64,000 bases of DNA. Origin: Cryobacterium mannosilyticum. Its GTDB lineage: Bacteria > Actinomycetota > Actinomycetes > Actinomycetales > Microbacteriaceae. Under the pieces are notes generated by a model, which made no database searches, was not told the DNA's origin, and saw nothing but the letters and a program-made list of their open reading frames with translations. The stretch is from assembly GCF_004402705.1 (NCBI RefSeq), contig NZ_SOFM01000009.1:1-64000 (forward strand). The letters run 5' to 3'. This document shows positions 56,932 to 64,000 of this stretch, in pieces. Within the stretch, counting starts at the first letter, position 1, and every line of letters begins with the position of its first letter. Both the position numbers and the translations under genes were made by a program.

Positions 56932-58110
56932 GTGAAGGTTTTGGCAGCAATGAGCGGTGGGGTGGACTCCGCCGTCGCCGCAGCCCGCGCGGTCGAGGCG
57001 GGACACGAGGTGGTCGGCGTGCACCTGGCGCTGAGCCGGATGCCGGGCACTCTCCGCACCGGAAGCCGGGGCTGCTGCACGGTCGAGGACTCGATGGACG
57101 CCCAGCGGGCGGCCAACATCATCGGCATCCCTTATTACGTCTGGGACTTCTCCGAGCGGTTCAAGCTCGACGTGGTCGACGACTTCATCGCCGAATATGC
57201 CGCCGGCCGCACCCCCAACCCCTGCATGCGCTGCAACGAGCGGATCAAGTTCGCGGCGCTGCTCGAGAAGGCCATCGACCTCGGCTTCGACGCCGTCGCC
57301 ACCGGGCACTACGCCACGATCCTGACGGATGCCGACGGCAACCGCGAGCTGCACCGGGCCAGCGCCTGGGCCAAGGACCAGTCCTACGTGCTCGGTGTGC
57401 TCACCCAGGACCAGCTCGCGCACTCGATGTTCCCGCTCGGGGCGACCCCGTCCAAGGCCGAGGTGCGCGCCGAGGCCGCCGAGCGCGGGTTCTCCGTGGC
57501 CACCAAGCCCGACTCTTACGACATCTGCTTCATCCCCGACGGCGACACCCGCGGCTGGCTGGCCGAGCGCGTGCCGCCGGCGACCGGCGACATCCTCGAC
57601 CGCGATGGCAACACCCTCGGCCGGCACGAGGGCGCCGCCGCGTTCACGGTCGGCCAGCGCAAGGGCCTCCAGATCGGCACCCCCGCCGCCGACGGCAAGC
57701 CGCGGTTCGTGCTCGAGGTGCGCCCGATCACCAACACGGTCATCGTCGGGCCCAAGGAAGCGCTCGCGATCAAAGAGATCGCCGGCACGAAGTACACCTG
57801 GTGCGGCGTCGCCCCAGAGCACCCGGAGATCGCCTTCGACTGCGACGTGCAGATCCGGGCCCACGCCGACCCGGTTCCCGCGGTGGCGCAGCTGGTTCCG
57901 ACAGGCTCGACGACCGATGGTTCGACCGCCGATGGTTCGACCACGGGCGGGGTGGAACTGCGGATCCTGCCGGTTGAGCCGCTGACCGGCGTCGCGCCCG
58001 GCCAGACCGCCGTGGTCTACCTCGGCACCCGCGTGCTCGGCCAGTGCACCATCGACCGCACCGTCAGCGCCGTCCCCGTCGCTGACTCGGCCGTCGCCGC
58101 ACATGCCTGA
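56932..58110 (+). CDS. mnmA: tRNA-uridine 2-sulfurtransferase
   Basis: The 392-residue protein has the PP-loop MSGGVDSAVAA, the first cysteine in NPCMRCNERIKF, ATGHYA, DQSYVL and the second cysteine in DSYDICFIPDG. It thiolates U34 of Lys, Glu and Gln tRNAs. A loop near residue 325 contains a GSTTDGSTADGSTTGG insertion, encoded by 15-base repeats. GTG 56932 begins at the conserved MKVLAAMSGG. Confidence 0.95.
   Translation: MKVLAAMSGGVDSAVAAARAVEAGHEVVGVHLALSRMPGTLRTGSRGCCTVEDSMDAQRAANIIGIPYYVWDFSERFKLDVVDDFIAEYAAGRTPNPCMRCNERIKFAALLEKAIDLGFDAVATGHYATILTDADGNRELHRASAWAKDQSYVLGVLTQDQLAHSMFPLGATPSKAEVRAEAAERGFSVATKPDSYDICFIPDGDTRGWLAERVPPATGDILDRDGNTLGRHEGAAAFTVGQRKGLQIGTPAADGKPRFVLEVRPITNTVIVGPKEALAIKEIAGTKYTWCGVAPEHPEIAFDCDVQIRAHADPVPAVAQLVPTGSTTDGSTADGSTTGGVELRILPVEPLTGVAPGQTAVVYLGTRVLGQCTIDRTVSAVPVADSAVAAHA
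57902..57949 (+). repeat. 15-bp repeat in mnmA encoding GSTTD/GSTAD
   Basis: About three copies of a GGTTCGACC(A/G)CCGATGG-type unit encode Gly-Ser-Thr-rich residues in a surface loop. Confidence 0.65.
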
Positions 58111-60391
58111 CGGCGCGACCGCCGAAACCCCGGCCGACCTGCACCGGGCCGCGGCGGAGGTCGCCGACCTCACCCAGCGGATCCTGGCGGCCAGGGACGC
58201 CTACTACGAGCGCAACGAGGTCGTGATCTCCGATGCCGACTACGACGCCCTGGTGCACCGCCTCGGCGTGCTCGAGGGCGAATTCCCCGAGCTGGCCAGC
58301 CAGGACAGCCCGACCCAGACCGTCGGCGGCCGCGCCGAGACCAGCCTGTTCGCACCGGTGCAGCATGCCGAACGCATGCTCAGCCTCGACAACGTTTTCT
58401 CGATCGACGAGTTCGCGGACTGGGCCGCGAAGGTGGAGCGGGACGCCGGCCGCGGCGTGCACTACCTCTGCGAACTCAAGATCGACGGGCTCGCCATCAA
58501 CCTCCGCTACGAACGCGGCGTGCTGGTCACCGCGGCGACCCGCGGCGACGGTGTGGTCGGCGAAGACGTCACCGAGAACATCCACTGGGTCCCCGGAATC
58601 CCGCGACAGCTGACCAGCACCGGCCATCCGGCCCTGATCGAGGTGCGCGGTGAGGTCTTCTTCCCGGTCGAGGCCTTCCGTGAACTCAATGCCGAGCAGG
58701 CAGCCGCCGGTGAGCGGGTCTTCTCGAACCCGCGCAATGCCGCGGCGGGCTCGCTGCGCCAGAAGGCCGAAGGCAGGGCCGCGGAACCGCTGCGGCTGAT
58801 GCGGGCCAGGCTCGGCCGGCTCCGGATGCTCGTGCACGGCATCGGCGCCTGGGCGAACCCGCCCGTGGCCGCCCAATCCGAGGTGTACGCGCTCCTGCAC
58901 GGCTGGGGTCTGCCGACCAGCACCTACTTCACGGTGGAGCCGACCGCCGCGCAGGCGGCGAGCTTCATCGAGTACTACGGCGTGCACCGCGCGAGCGTCG
59001 CACACGAGATCGACGGCATCGTGATCAAGGTCGACGAACTCGCCCTGCACGCCGAACTCGGCGCCACCAGCCGGGCTCCCCGCTGGGCGATCGCCTACAA
59101 ATACCCGCCTGAGCAGGTCAACACCAAGCTGCTCGACATCGTCGTGAGCGTCGGCCGCACCGGTCGGGCCACCCCGTTCGCGGTGATGGAGAAGGTGCGG
59201 GTCGCCGGCTCCGAGGTGCGCCAGGCCACGCTGCACAACCAGGACGTGGTCAAGGCCAAAGGCGTCCTGATCGGCGACACCGTCGTGCTGCGCAAGGCCG
59301 GCGACGTCATTCCCGAGGTGCTCGGCCCGGTGATCGAACTCCGCGACGGCACCGAACGCGCGTTCGTGATGCCCGTGAACTGCCCGGAATGCGGCACCCC
59401 GCTCGCCCCCGCCAAGGAAGGGGACATCGACCTGCGCTGCCCGAACGCGCGCAGCTGCCCCGCCCAGGTGCGCGGACGGGTCGAACACATCGGATCGCGG
59501 GGCGCCCTGGACATCGAGGTTCTCGGCGAGGTCGCCGCAGCCGCGCTGACCCAGCCGACGGTGCCCACCGAGCCGCCGCTCTCCACCGAGGCCGGCCTGT
59601 TCGACCTCACCCTGGCCGACCTGTTGCCGATCGAGGTGGTCGTGCGGGACGCCGAGACCGGGCTGCCACGCGAGGAGGAGGACGGTGCCATCCGCCTGCG
59701 CACGCCGTTCCGGCGCAACCCGTCGGCCGCGGAGAAGAAGCAGGGGATGACCGGGCCGCAACCCTCGTCGAATGCGATCAAGCTGCTGCGCGAGATCGAA
59801 CTGGCCAGGACCAAGCCGCTCTGGCGACTGCTGGTGGCCCTCAACATCCGTCACGTCGGCCCGGTGGCCGCGCGTGCCCTCGCCGACCACTTCGGGTCCC
59901 TCGACCTGGTCCGCGCCGCCACGCGGGAGGAGCTCGCCGAGGTCGACGGGGTCGGCGGCATCATCGCGGACGCCATCCTCGCCTGGTTCGAGGTCGACTG
60001 GCACCGCGAGATCGTGGACCAGTGGACGCGCGCCGGGGTCCAGTTCGCCACGCCCGGACATCCCGGGCCTGGCGCGGCGGCCGCGGCCGGCGGGGTGCTC
60101 AGTGGACTGACGGTCGTCGCCACCGGCTCCCTCGAGGGCTACAGCCGGGAGGAGGCCCAGGAGGCCATCATCGCTGCCGGCGGTAAGTCCGCCTCGAGCG
60201 TGTCGAAGAACACCGACTTCGTCGCGGCCGGTCCCGGCGCCGGGTCGAAGCTGGCCAAGGCCGAGCAACTCGGCCTCCGGATCCTCGACGCAGCCGAGTT
60301 CCACCTGCTGGTGACGCACGGCCCTGCCGCGCTCGGAGACGCTGCGCCGGCGGACGGCGCGGGGGAGACCCCGTCCAGCACCTCCGACTGA
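58103..60391 (+). CDS. ligA: NAD-dependent DNA ligase
   Basis: The 762-residue enzyme has the adenylation domain (active Lys in CELKIDGLAINLRY), OB fold, a Cys4 zinc finger (CPECGTPLAP...CPNARSCPAQV), helix-hairpin-helix motifs (LNIRHVGPVAARALADHFG) and a C-terminal BRCT domain. An insertion in the HhH region (about 50 residues around VVVRDAETGLPREEEDG) lengthens it slightly. It overlaps the mnmA stop by eight bases. Confidence 0.96.
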   Translation: MPDGATAETPADLHRAAAEVADLTQRILAARDAYYERNEVVISDADYDALVHRLGVLEGEFPELASQDSPTQTVGGRAETSLFAPVQHAERMLSLDNVFSIDEFADWAAKVERDAGRGVHYLCELKIDGLAINLRYERGVLVTAATRGDGVVGEDVTENIHWVPGIPRQLTSTGHPALIEVRGEVFFPVEAFRELNAEQAAAGERVFSNPRNAAAGSLRQKAEGRAAEPLRLMRARLGRLRMLVHGIGAWANPPVAAQSEVYALLHGWGLPTSTYFTVEPTAAQAASFIEYYGVHRASVAHEIDGIVIKVDELALHAELGATSRAPRWAIAYKYPPEQVNTKLLDIVVSVGRTGRATPFAVMEKVRVAGSEVRQATLHNQDVVKAKGVLIGDTVVLRKAGDVIPEVLGPVIELRDGTERAFVMPVNCPECGTPLAPAKEGDIDLRCPNARSCPAQVRGRVEHIGSRGALDIEVLGEVAAAALTQPTVPTEPPLSTEAGLFDLTLADLLPIEVVVRDAETGLPREEEDGAIRLRTPFRRNPSAAEKKQGMTGPQPSSNAIKLLREIELARTKPLWRLLVALNIRHVGPVAARALADHFGSLDLVRAATREELAEVDGVGGIIADAILAWFEVDWHREIVDQWTRAGVQFATPGHPGPGAAAAAGGVLSGLTVVATGSLEGYSREEAQEAIIAAGGKSASSVSKNTDFVAAGPGAGSKLAKAEQLGLRILDAAEFHLLVTHGPAALGDAAPADGAGETPSSTSD

Positions 60392-60392
60392 C

Positions 60393-61157
60393 TCAGCGGC
60401 CGGCGGCCGGCAGGGTTCCGTCGTCGACCCAGCCGGCCACCATCCGCGTGAACAACTCCGCGTCCTCGATGCTCCACACGTGGTGCATGCCCGGCGCGAT
60501 CCAGGTGCGAGTCTGCGGCAGGAGCGTCTGCAGCGTCGCCAGGCTGTCCCGCACGAGCCGGGATTCCTTCTCGCCCGCCACGGCCAGGAGCGGGCCGCGG
60601 TAGCCGCCCAGTCCCTCGGGGCTGCCGCCGCGGTTCACGTCCTCGAAGACCCGCGCGGCATTGTCCGGCCGGATGTCCAGGCCGTGTTCGACGAAGACGG
60701 TCACCGCGTCCGCGGGCAGTCCGAAGGCCTTCGCCTGCGCACGCCAATACCAGGGGCGGCCCCAGAGGCGCAGTTGCAGGGTGTTGACGAAGCGGGCCAG
60801 GCCGTGGATGCCGTCCAGGGGAACGCCCGAGACGAGGCAGGAGCGCAGCAGGCCGGGATGGCGCGCCATGACCTGCACCGCTACGAGGCCGCCGAGGGAG
60901 AGCCCGACCAGGTGGGCGCGGCCGCCGTGCGCGTGCTCGGCGATGGTGGCGGCGACGTCGTCGGCGGTTTCGGCGAGTGAGCGCCAGTCTTCGGCGGAGC
61001 GGGCCCCGAAGCCCGGCAGGTCAGGGGTGAGCAGGTGGCGGCCGGGGAGGCCGGCGACCTGGGGCTCCCAGGACCAGGCCGCGACGGACCCGCCGTGCAG
61101 GAAGACGATCGTGTCGGTGTCGGTCGCTTCGGCGCCGTGTTCGAGGGGGTAGTTCAT
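60393..61157 (-). CDS. Alpha/beta hydrolase co-transcribed with PadR regulator
   Basis: The 254-residue protein has VFLHGGSVAAWSWEPQV, nucleophile elbow GLSLGGLVAVQ, and the catalytic His in GMHHVWSIED. No signal peptide is seen. Its ATG overlaps the padR stop (ATGA), so the regulator probably controls it. Substrate is unknown. Such PadR-hydrolase pairs often respond to phenolic or toxic compounds. Confidence 0.86.
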   Translation of the reverse strand: MNYPLEHGAEATDTDTIVFLHGGSVAAWSWEPQVAGLPGRHLLTPDLPGFGARSAEDWRSLAETADDVAATIAEHAHGGRAHLVGLSLGGLVAVQVMARHPGLLRSCLVSGVPLDGIHGLARFVNTLQLRLWGRPWYWRAQAKAFGLPADAVTVFVEHGLDIRPDNAARVFEDVNRGGSPEGLGGYRGPLLAVAGEKESRLVRDSLATLQTLLPQTRTWIAPGMHHVWSIEDAELFTRMVAGWVDDGTLPAAGR

Positions 61158-61678
61158 GACAGCGCCTCCACTGTTTCGGCCAGCCAGGCCAGCTCGGCCT
61201 CGGCGTGGCGGATCCCGTTCCGGAGGGTGGCGCGGCGGAGCTTTTGTGCGAGGTCGACGGGTTCGCCGCTGTCCTGCCCGACCAGGGCGGTGAGCCGGAA
61301 CAGGACGGCATCCGCCTCGGCCCGGCGAGACTGGAGCAGCGCGGTCGCGGCCGGGATCCCGAGTTCGCCGACGAAGAAGACCCGCACCAGGAAGGCGTCG
61401 TGCGGGGTCTCCGGGGGCAGCGGCGAGGCCAGCCATCCGTGCAGGGCGGTCAGGCCGGTCGGGGTGATCCGGTGCAGGCGCCGGTCCGGACGCCCGTCCT
61501 GGATGATCACTTCCACCTCAGCGAGACCGTCGGCGACGAGGAGGGCCAGGGTGCGGTAGATCTGGGACTGGTCGGCGGACCAGAAGTGGGCGACAGACGC
61601 TTCGATGGTCTTCTTGAGGTCGTAGCCCGTGTGCGGTTTCAGCTCGAGGACCCCGAGGATGGCGAATTTCAGTGACAT
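61154..61678 (-). CDS. PadR-family transcriptional regulator
   Basis: The 174-residue protein has the PadR winged helix (LKFAILGVLELKPHTGYDLKKTIEASVAHFWSADQSQIYRTLALLVADGLAEVEVI) and a C-terminal Vir-type helical domain. Start ATG 61678 is selected because the HTH begins there. AT-rich sequence directly upstream with a TAATAT hexamer and an ATGGT...ACCAT inverted repeat (61676-61695) is a likely promoter/operator, so it should regulate itself and the hydrolase. Confidence 0.92.
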   Translation of the reverse strand: MSLKFAILGVLELKPHTGYDLKKTIEASVAHFWSADQSQIYRTLALLVADGLAEVEVIIQDGRPDRRLHRITPTGLTALHGWLASPLPPETPHDAFLVRVFFVGELGIPAATALLQSRRAEADAVLFRLTALVGQDSGEPVDLAQKLRRATLRNGIRHAEAELAWLAETVEALS

Positions 61679-61712
61679 GGTTATATTAGACCATGCACAT
61701 ATAGGACTTAGC
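61676..61712 (-). promoter_or_regulatory. Likely PadR promoter/operator
   Basis: ATGGT (61677-61681) and ACCAT (61690-61694) are inverted around AT-rich sequence, with a further ATGCACATATAG near 61693-61704. PadR operators typically have ATGT...ACAT symmetry. The region overlaps the start codon and TAATAT. Confidence 0.45.
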
Positions 61713-61862
61713 AAGTATCAAATTGGGACGAAAAGACACCCCTTTGTGGGGGAAGTGCGACCGGCCAACCGAGCCCCCGTTTCAGTACTCTGAGTATGCA
61801 GGCCTTGTGTTTCACGTCGAGCTAACCGACTGCTCGGTGTTCGTGAGGGGACGTACCCGAGT

Positions 61863-63275
61863 TTGCTCTTAGCGGCGGCACTGATATCCGCCTCACTGAC
61901 CTTCCACACGGTCAGTGAGCCCCTCGGGGTGCACTCGCTCACGCCCCCGGCGGTGAGCGCCAGGGTCTCGGCCGCCCCGGCACCGGCGGGCGCCGTCATC
62001 CTGTCCACGCCGCTCCGACTGGACCTCGCGGTCTCCGGGGAGCCAGGGGTCGCCGGGCAACCGGCCAGCTCCGTGCAACCGGCGGCCTCACTGGTCGCGG
62101 GGGCGGACGCCGCTCTCGAATCAGTGCGACGGATGTCCGGGGCCAGCCTCCTCGCCGGCCTGTCCCGGCTGTCCGTCGGCGACATTTCCACCTTCGTCGC
62201 CGAGTTCCCCGGCCAGGTCGACTCCCTGCTGGCCGTGCCCCCCGCCGCAACCGAGGTCACCGGGTGGTGGACCGGACTGGACGGCACCGAGCGGTCGTCC
62301 CTCCTCGCCGGGGCGCCCCGGCTGGTCGGCAACCTCGACGGGATCCCCTTCCGCGAACGCGGGCGGGCCAACGCCCGCTACCTGGGCCAGAGCCTGGCCG
62401 CGGTGGACCGCCGGCTCGCGGGCACGCTCGACGACGCGGCCCGGGACGCCGCCACGCGCGAGCGCGCCATCCTGACCCAGGTGCAGGCCGCTCTCCGCCC
62501 AACCGACGGGGGTCCGCGGCGATCCCTGATCCTCCTCGACACCGTGGCGGGGGGCCGGGCCGCCATCGCCCTGGGCAACCCGGACACCGCCGCATTCGTC
62601 AGCTACCTCGTGCCGGGCATGAACTACGGGGTAGAACCCCAGATCGTGAACTGGACCGCGACCGCGGAAACCCTGTACGCCGAACAGCGCGCCGTCCTCG
62701 CCGAGCGGGCAGCGAGCGCCCGCGGATCGGTCGCCGCGAGCATCTCCGTCGTCTCCTGGATCGGCTACGAGGCCCCGGACCTGTTCAGCGTCGGGGGCCT
62801 CGACCACGCCGTCGCCGGCGCCGACTTCCTCGAGAAGTACTCGCAGGGCATCCGCTCGGACCGTGCCGGCGACCAGCCCTTCGTCTCGGTGTTCGCGCAC
62901 TCCTACGGCTCCACGGTCGCGCTCACGGCCCTGTCCCGCGGATCGTTCGAAGTCGACGCGCTGGTCCTGGTCGGTTCTCCCGGCAGCCAGATCCAGTCCG
63001 TCGACAGCCTGAGCGTGGCCAACGGCAACGTGTTCGTGGGGAAGGCCGACTGGGACCCGGCGGTCAACAGCGCCTTCTTCGGCAGCGACCCGGGTGCGGA
63101 ATCGTACGGCGCCCGGCCGCTGGGGGTGTACGGAGCGCCCGACCGGCTCACCGGGACCTGGCTCTCCGGTTCGCTCGGACACAACGCCTATTTCGACCGG
63201 GGCAGCGAGTCACTGCACAACATGGCCCTGATCGGAACGGACAACGCGGATCTGGTCACCAACGGCTCCGAATAG
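61863..63275 (+). CDS. Secreted DUF1023-type alpha/beta hydrolase
   Basis: The 470-residue protein starts with a short hydrophobic signal-like stretch (LLAAALISASLTFHTVSE). After a linker it carries the DUF1023 hydrolase fold: FVSYLVPGMNYGVE, nucleophile region VFAHSYGSTVALTAL and LVLVGSPGSQ, with a late catalytic His (SLGHNAYF). The family is common in actinobacteria and substrates are unknown. TTG 61863 after GAGGGG is the most plausible start. Confidence 0.82.
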   Translation: MLLAAALISASLTFHTVSEPLGVHSLTPPAVSARVSAAPAPAGAVILSTPLRLDLAVSGEPGVAGQPASSVQPAASLVAGADAALESVRRMSGASLLAGLSRLSVGDISTFVAEFPGQVDSLLAVPPAATEVTGWWTGLDGTERSSLLAGAPRLVGNLDGIPFRERGRANARYLGQSLAAVDRRLAGTLDDAARDAATRERAILTQVQAALRPTDGGPRRSLILLDTVAGGRAAIALGNPDTAAFVSYLVPGMNYGVEPQIVNWTATAETLYAEQRAVLAERAASARGSVAASISVVSWIGYEAPDLFSVGGLDHAVAGADFLEKYSQGIRSDRAGDQPFVSVFAHSYGSTVALTALSRGSFEVDALVLVGSPGSQIQSVDSLSVANGNVFVGKADWDPAVNSAFFGSDPGAESYGARPLGVYGAPDRLTGTWLSGSLGHNAYFDRGSESLHNMALIGTDNADLVTNGSE

Positions 63276-63311
63276 AATTGGGGAATCCACCTCGACGATA
63301 ATCGGAGCAAC

Positions 63312-63608
63312 ATGTCTGAAATCACGGCCGAGCAGGTAGCGCATTTGGCCAACCTCGCCCGGATCGACCTCAGCCCGGAGGAGATCAACCGCCTCACCAC
63401 GGAACTCGGCCAGATCGTCGATTCCGTCGCGAAGGTGGCCGAAGTGGCCACCCCTGACGTTCCAGCGACCAGTCATCCGATGCCGCTGACCAACGTTTTC
63501 CGCCCCGACACGGTCGTTCCCTCGCTCACCGTCGAACAGGCGCTCTCCGGCGCGCCCGACCACGACGGCGACAAGTTCCGAGTGCCCGCGATCCTGGACG
63601 AGGAGTGA
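63312..63608 (+). CDS. gatC: Glutamyl-tRNA(Gln) amidotransferase subunit C
   Basis: The 98-residue protein has the GatC pattern (VAHLANLARIDLSPEEINRLTTELGQIVDSVAKVAEV...TSHPMPLTNVFRPD). It stabilises GatA and GatB in the Gln/Asn-tRNA transamidation complex. ATG 63312 after CGGAGCAAC. It precedes gatA by three bases. Confidence 0.95.
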   Translation: MSEITAEQVAHLANLARIDLSPEEINRLTTELGQIVDSVAKVAEVATPDVPATSHPMPLTNVFRPDTVVPSLTVEQALSGAPDHDGDKFRVPAILDEE

Positions 63609-63611
63609 CCA

Positions 63612-64000
63612 TGACCAACCTGATCAAGCTGTCTGCCGCCGACCTGTCCGGCCTGCTCGCCGACCGATCGGTGAGCTCCGTCGAAGTGACGCGCGCCCAC
63701 CTCGACCACATCGCGGCCATCGACACCGATGTGCACGCCTTCCTGCACGTGGCCGGGGACGCCGCCCTCGCCACCGCGGCCCGGATCGACGCCCGCCGCG
63801 CCGCCGGCGAGGTCCTCGGCCCGCTCGCCGGGGTGCCGATCGCCATCAAGGACGTGCTCGCCACCCAGGACATGCCCTCCACGGCCGGCTCGAAGATCCT
63901 CGAGGGCTGGATCCCGCCCTACGACGCCACCGTCGTCAGACGCGTGCGCGACGCCGGGCTGATTCCCCTCGGCAAGACCAACATGGACGAGTTCGCGATG
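63612..64000 (+). CDS. gatA: Glutamyl-tRNA(Gln) amidotransferase subunit A, N-terminal part (runs off right edge)
   Basis: About 129 residues are visible. They begin MTNLIKLSAADLSGLLADRSVSSVEVTRAHLDHI and include the amidase-signature lysine region GVPIAIKDVLATQDMPSTAGSKILEGW and TNMDEFAM. GatA releases ammonia from glutamine or asparagine. The Ser-cisSer-Lys triad serines lie beyond the window except for the first Lys. Confidence 0.95.

Noticed and set aside
55504..58173. Minus-strand 889-codon frame across the desulfurase and mnmA
   Set aside because: Antisense shadow. Both plus-strand genes have catalytic motifs.

Overview
The window is high-GC actinobacterial DNA with a Microbacteriaceae-like (Cryobacterium/Leifsonia-type) gene order: rpsP-khpA-rimM-trmD-rplS-lepB-rnhB-DUF2469, then yraN-comM-dprA-xerC, rpsB-tsf, pyrH-frr-cdsA, a glgB/glgE/glgP/glgX block, a cysteine desulfurase with mnmA and ligA, and gatC-gatA. 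DUF222/HNH proteins, GlgE, F420-type DDN proteins and many GTG or leaderless starts fit this assignment. The genus is an inference from gene content.

Layout. 1-2.9 kb is a small accessory pocket on the minus strand: the edge of a DUF222/HNH gene, a GCS2-type glutamate-cysteine ligase, a WD40 C-terminal remnant and a YefM-YoeB toxin-antitoxin pair. 3.1-9.1 kb is the ribosome-maturation and protein-export block, with a formate/nitrite-type channel gene between rimM and trmD. 9.2-13.6 kb holds a long GAPDH, a DDN-family protein, an M19 dipeptidase, an SGNH hydrolase and yraN.

14.57-27.32 kb is the most interesting part. A 12,751-bp mobile element interrupts comM inside the codons of its Walker B motif. 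Deleting 14569-27319 restores an uninterrupted 511-codon comM. The element carries a large serine integrase at its right end, one phage major capsid-like gene, an HGG-type zinc protein, a prim-pol/RepA-like replication protein next to a ten-copy iteron array, a small resolvase, a tRNA-like sequence, and two regulated cassettes of unknown cargo (a winged-helix-like protein; a membrane protein, a zinc ribbon and an HNH protein). No portal, large terminase, protease or tail gene is recognised. It therefore reads as a capsid-encoding phage satellite that replicates by itself and needs a helper phage. It breaks a competence gene directly upstream of dprA.

27.3-33 kb continues the host operon (comM 3' part, dprA), followed by an alcohol dehydrogenase, a metallophosphoesterase, xerC and an M23 protein. 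33-38 kb is rpsB-tsf-pyrH-frr-cdsA. 37.5-45.6 kb holds envelope and polar-growth candidates (a DivIVA-like protein, a lytic-transglycosylase-like protein, an AI-2E permease, a Scy/FilP-like hendecad coiled coil, a three-TM protein and a thioredoxin-TPR chaperedoxin). 45.7-55.5 kb is alpha-glucan metabolism (glgB-glgE divergent from glgP, then glgX). 55.5-64 kb holds sulfur transfer to tRNA, DNA ligase, a PadR-hydrolase pair, a secreted DUF1023 hydrolase and gatCA, which runs off the right edge.
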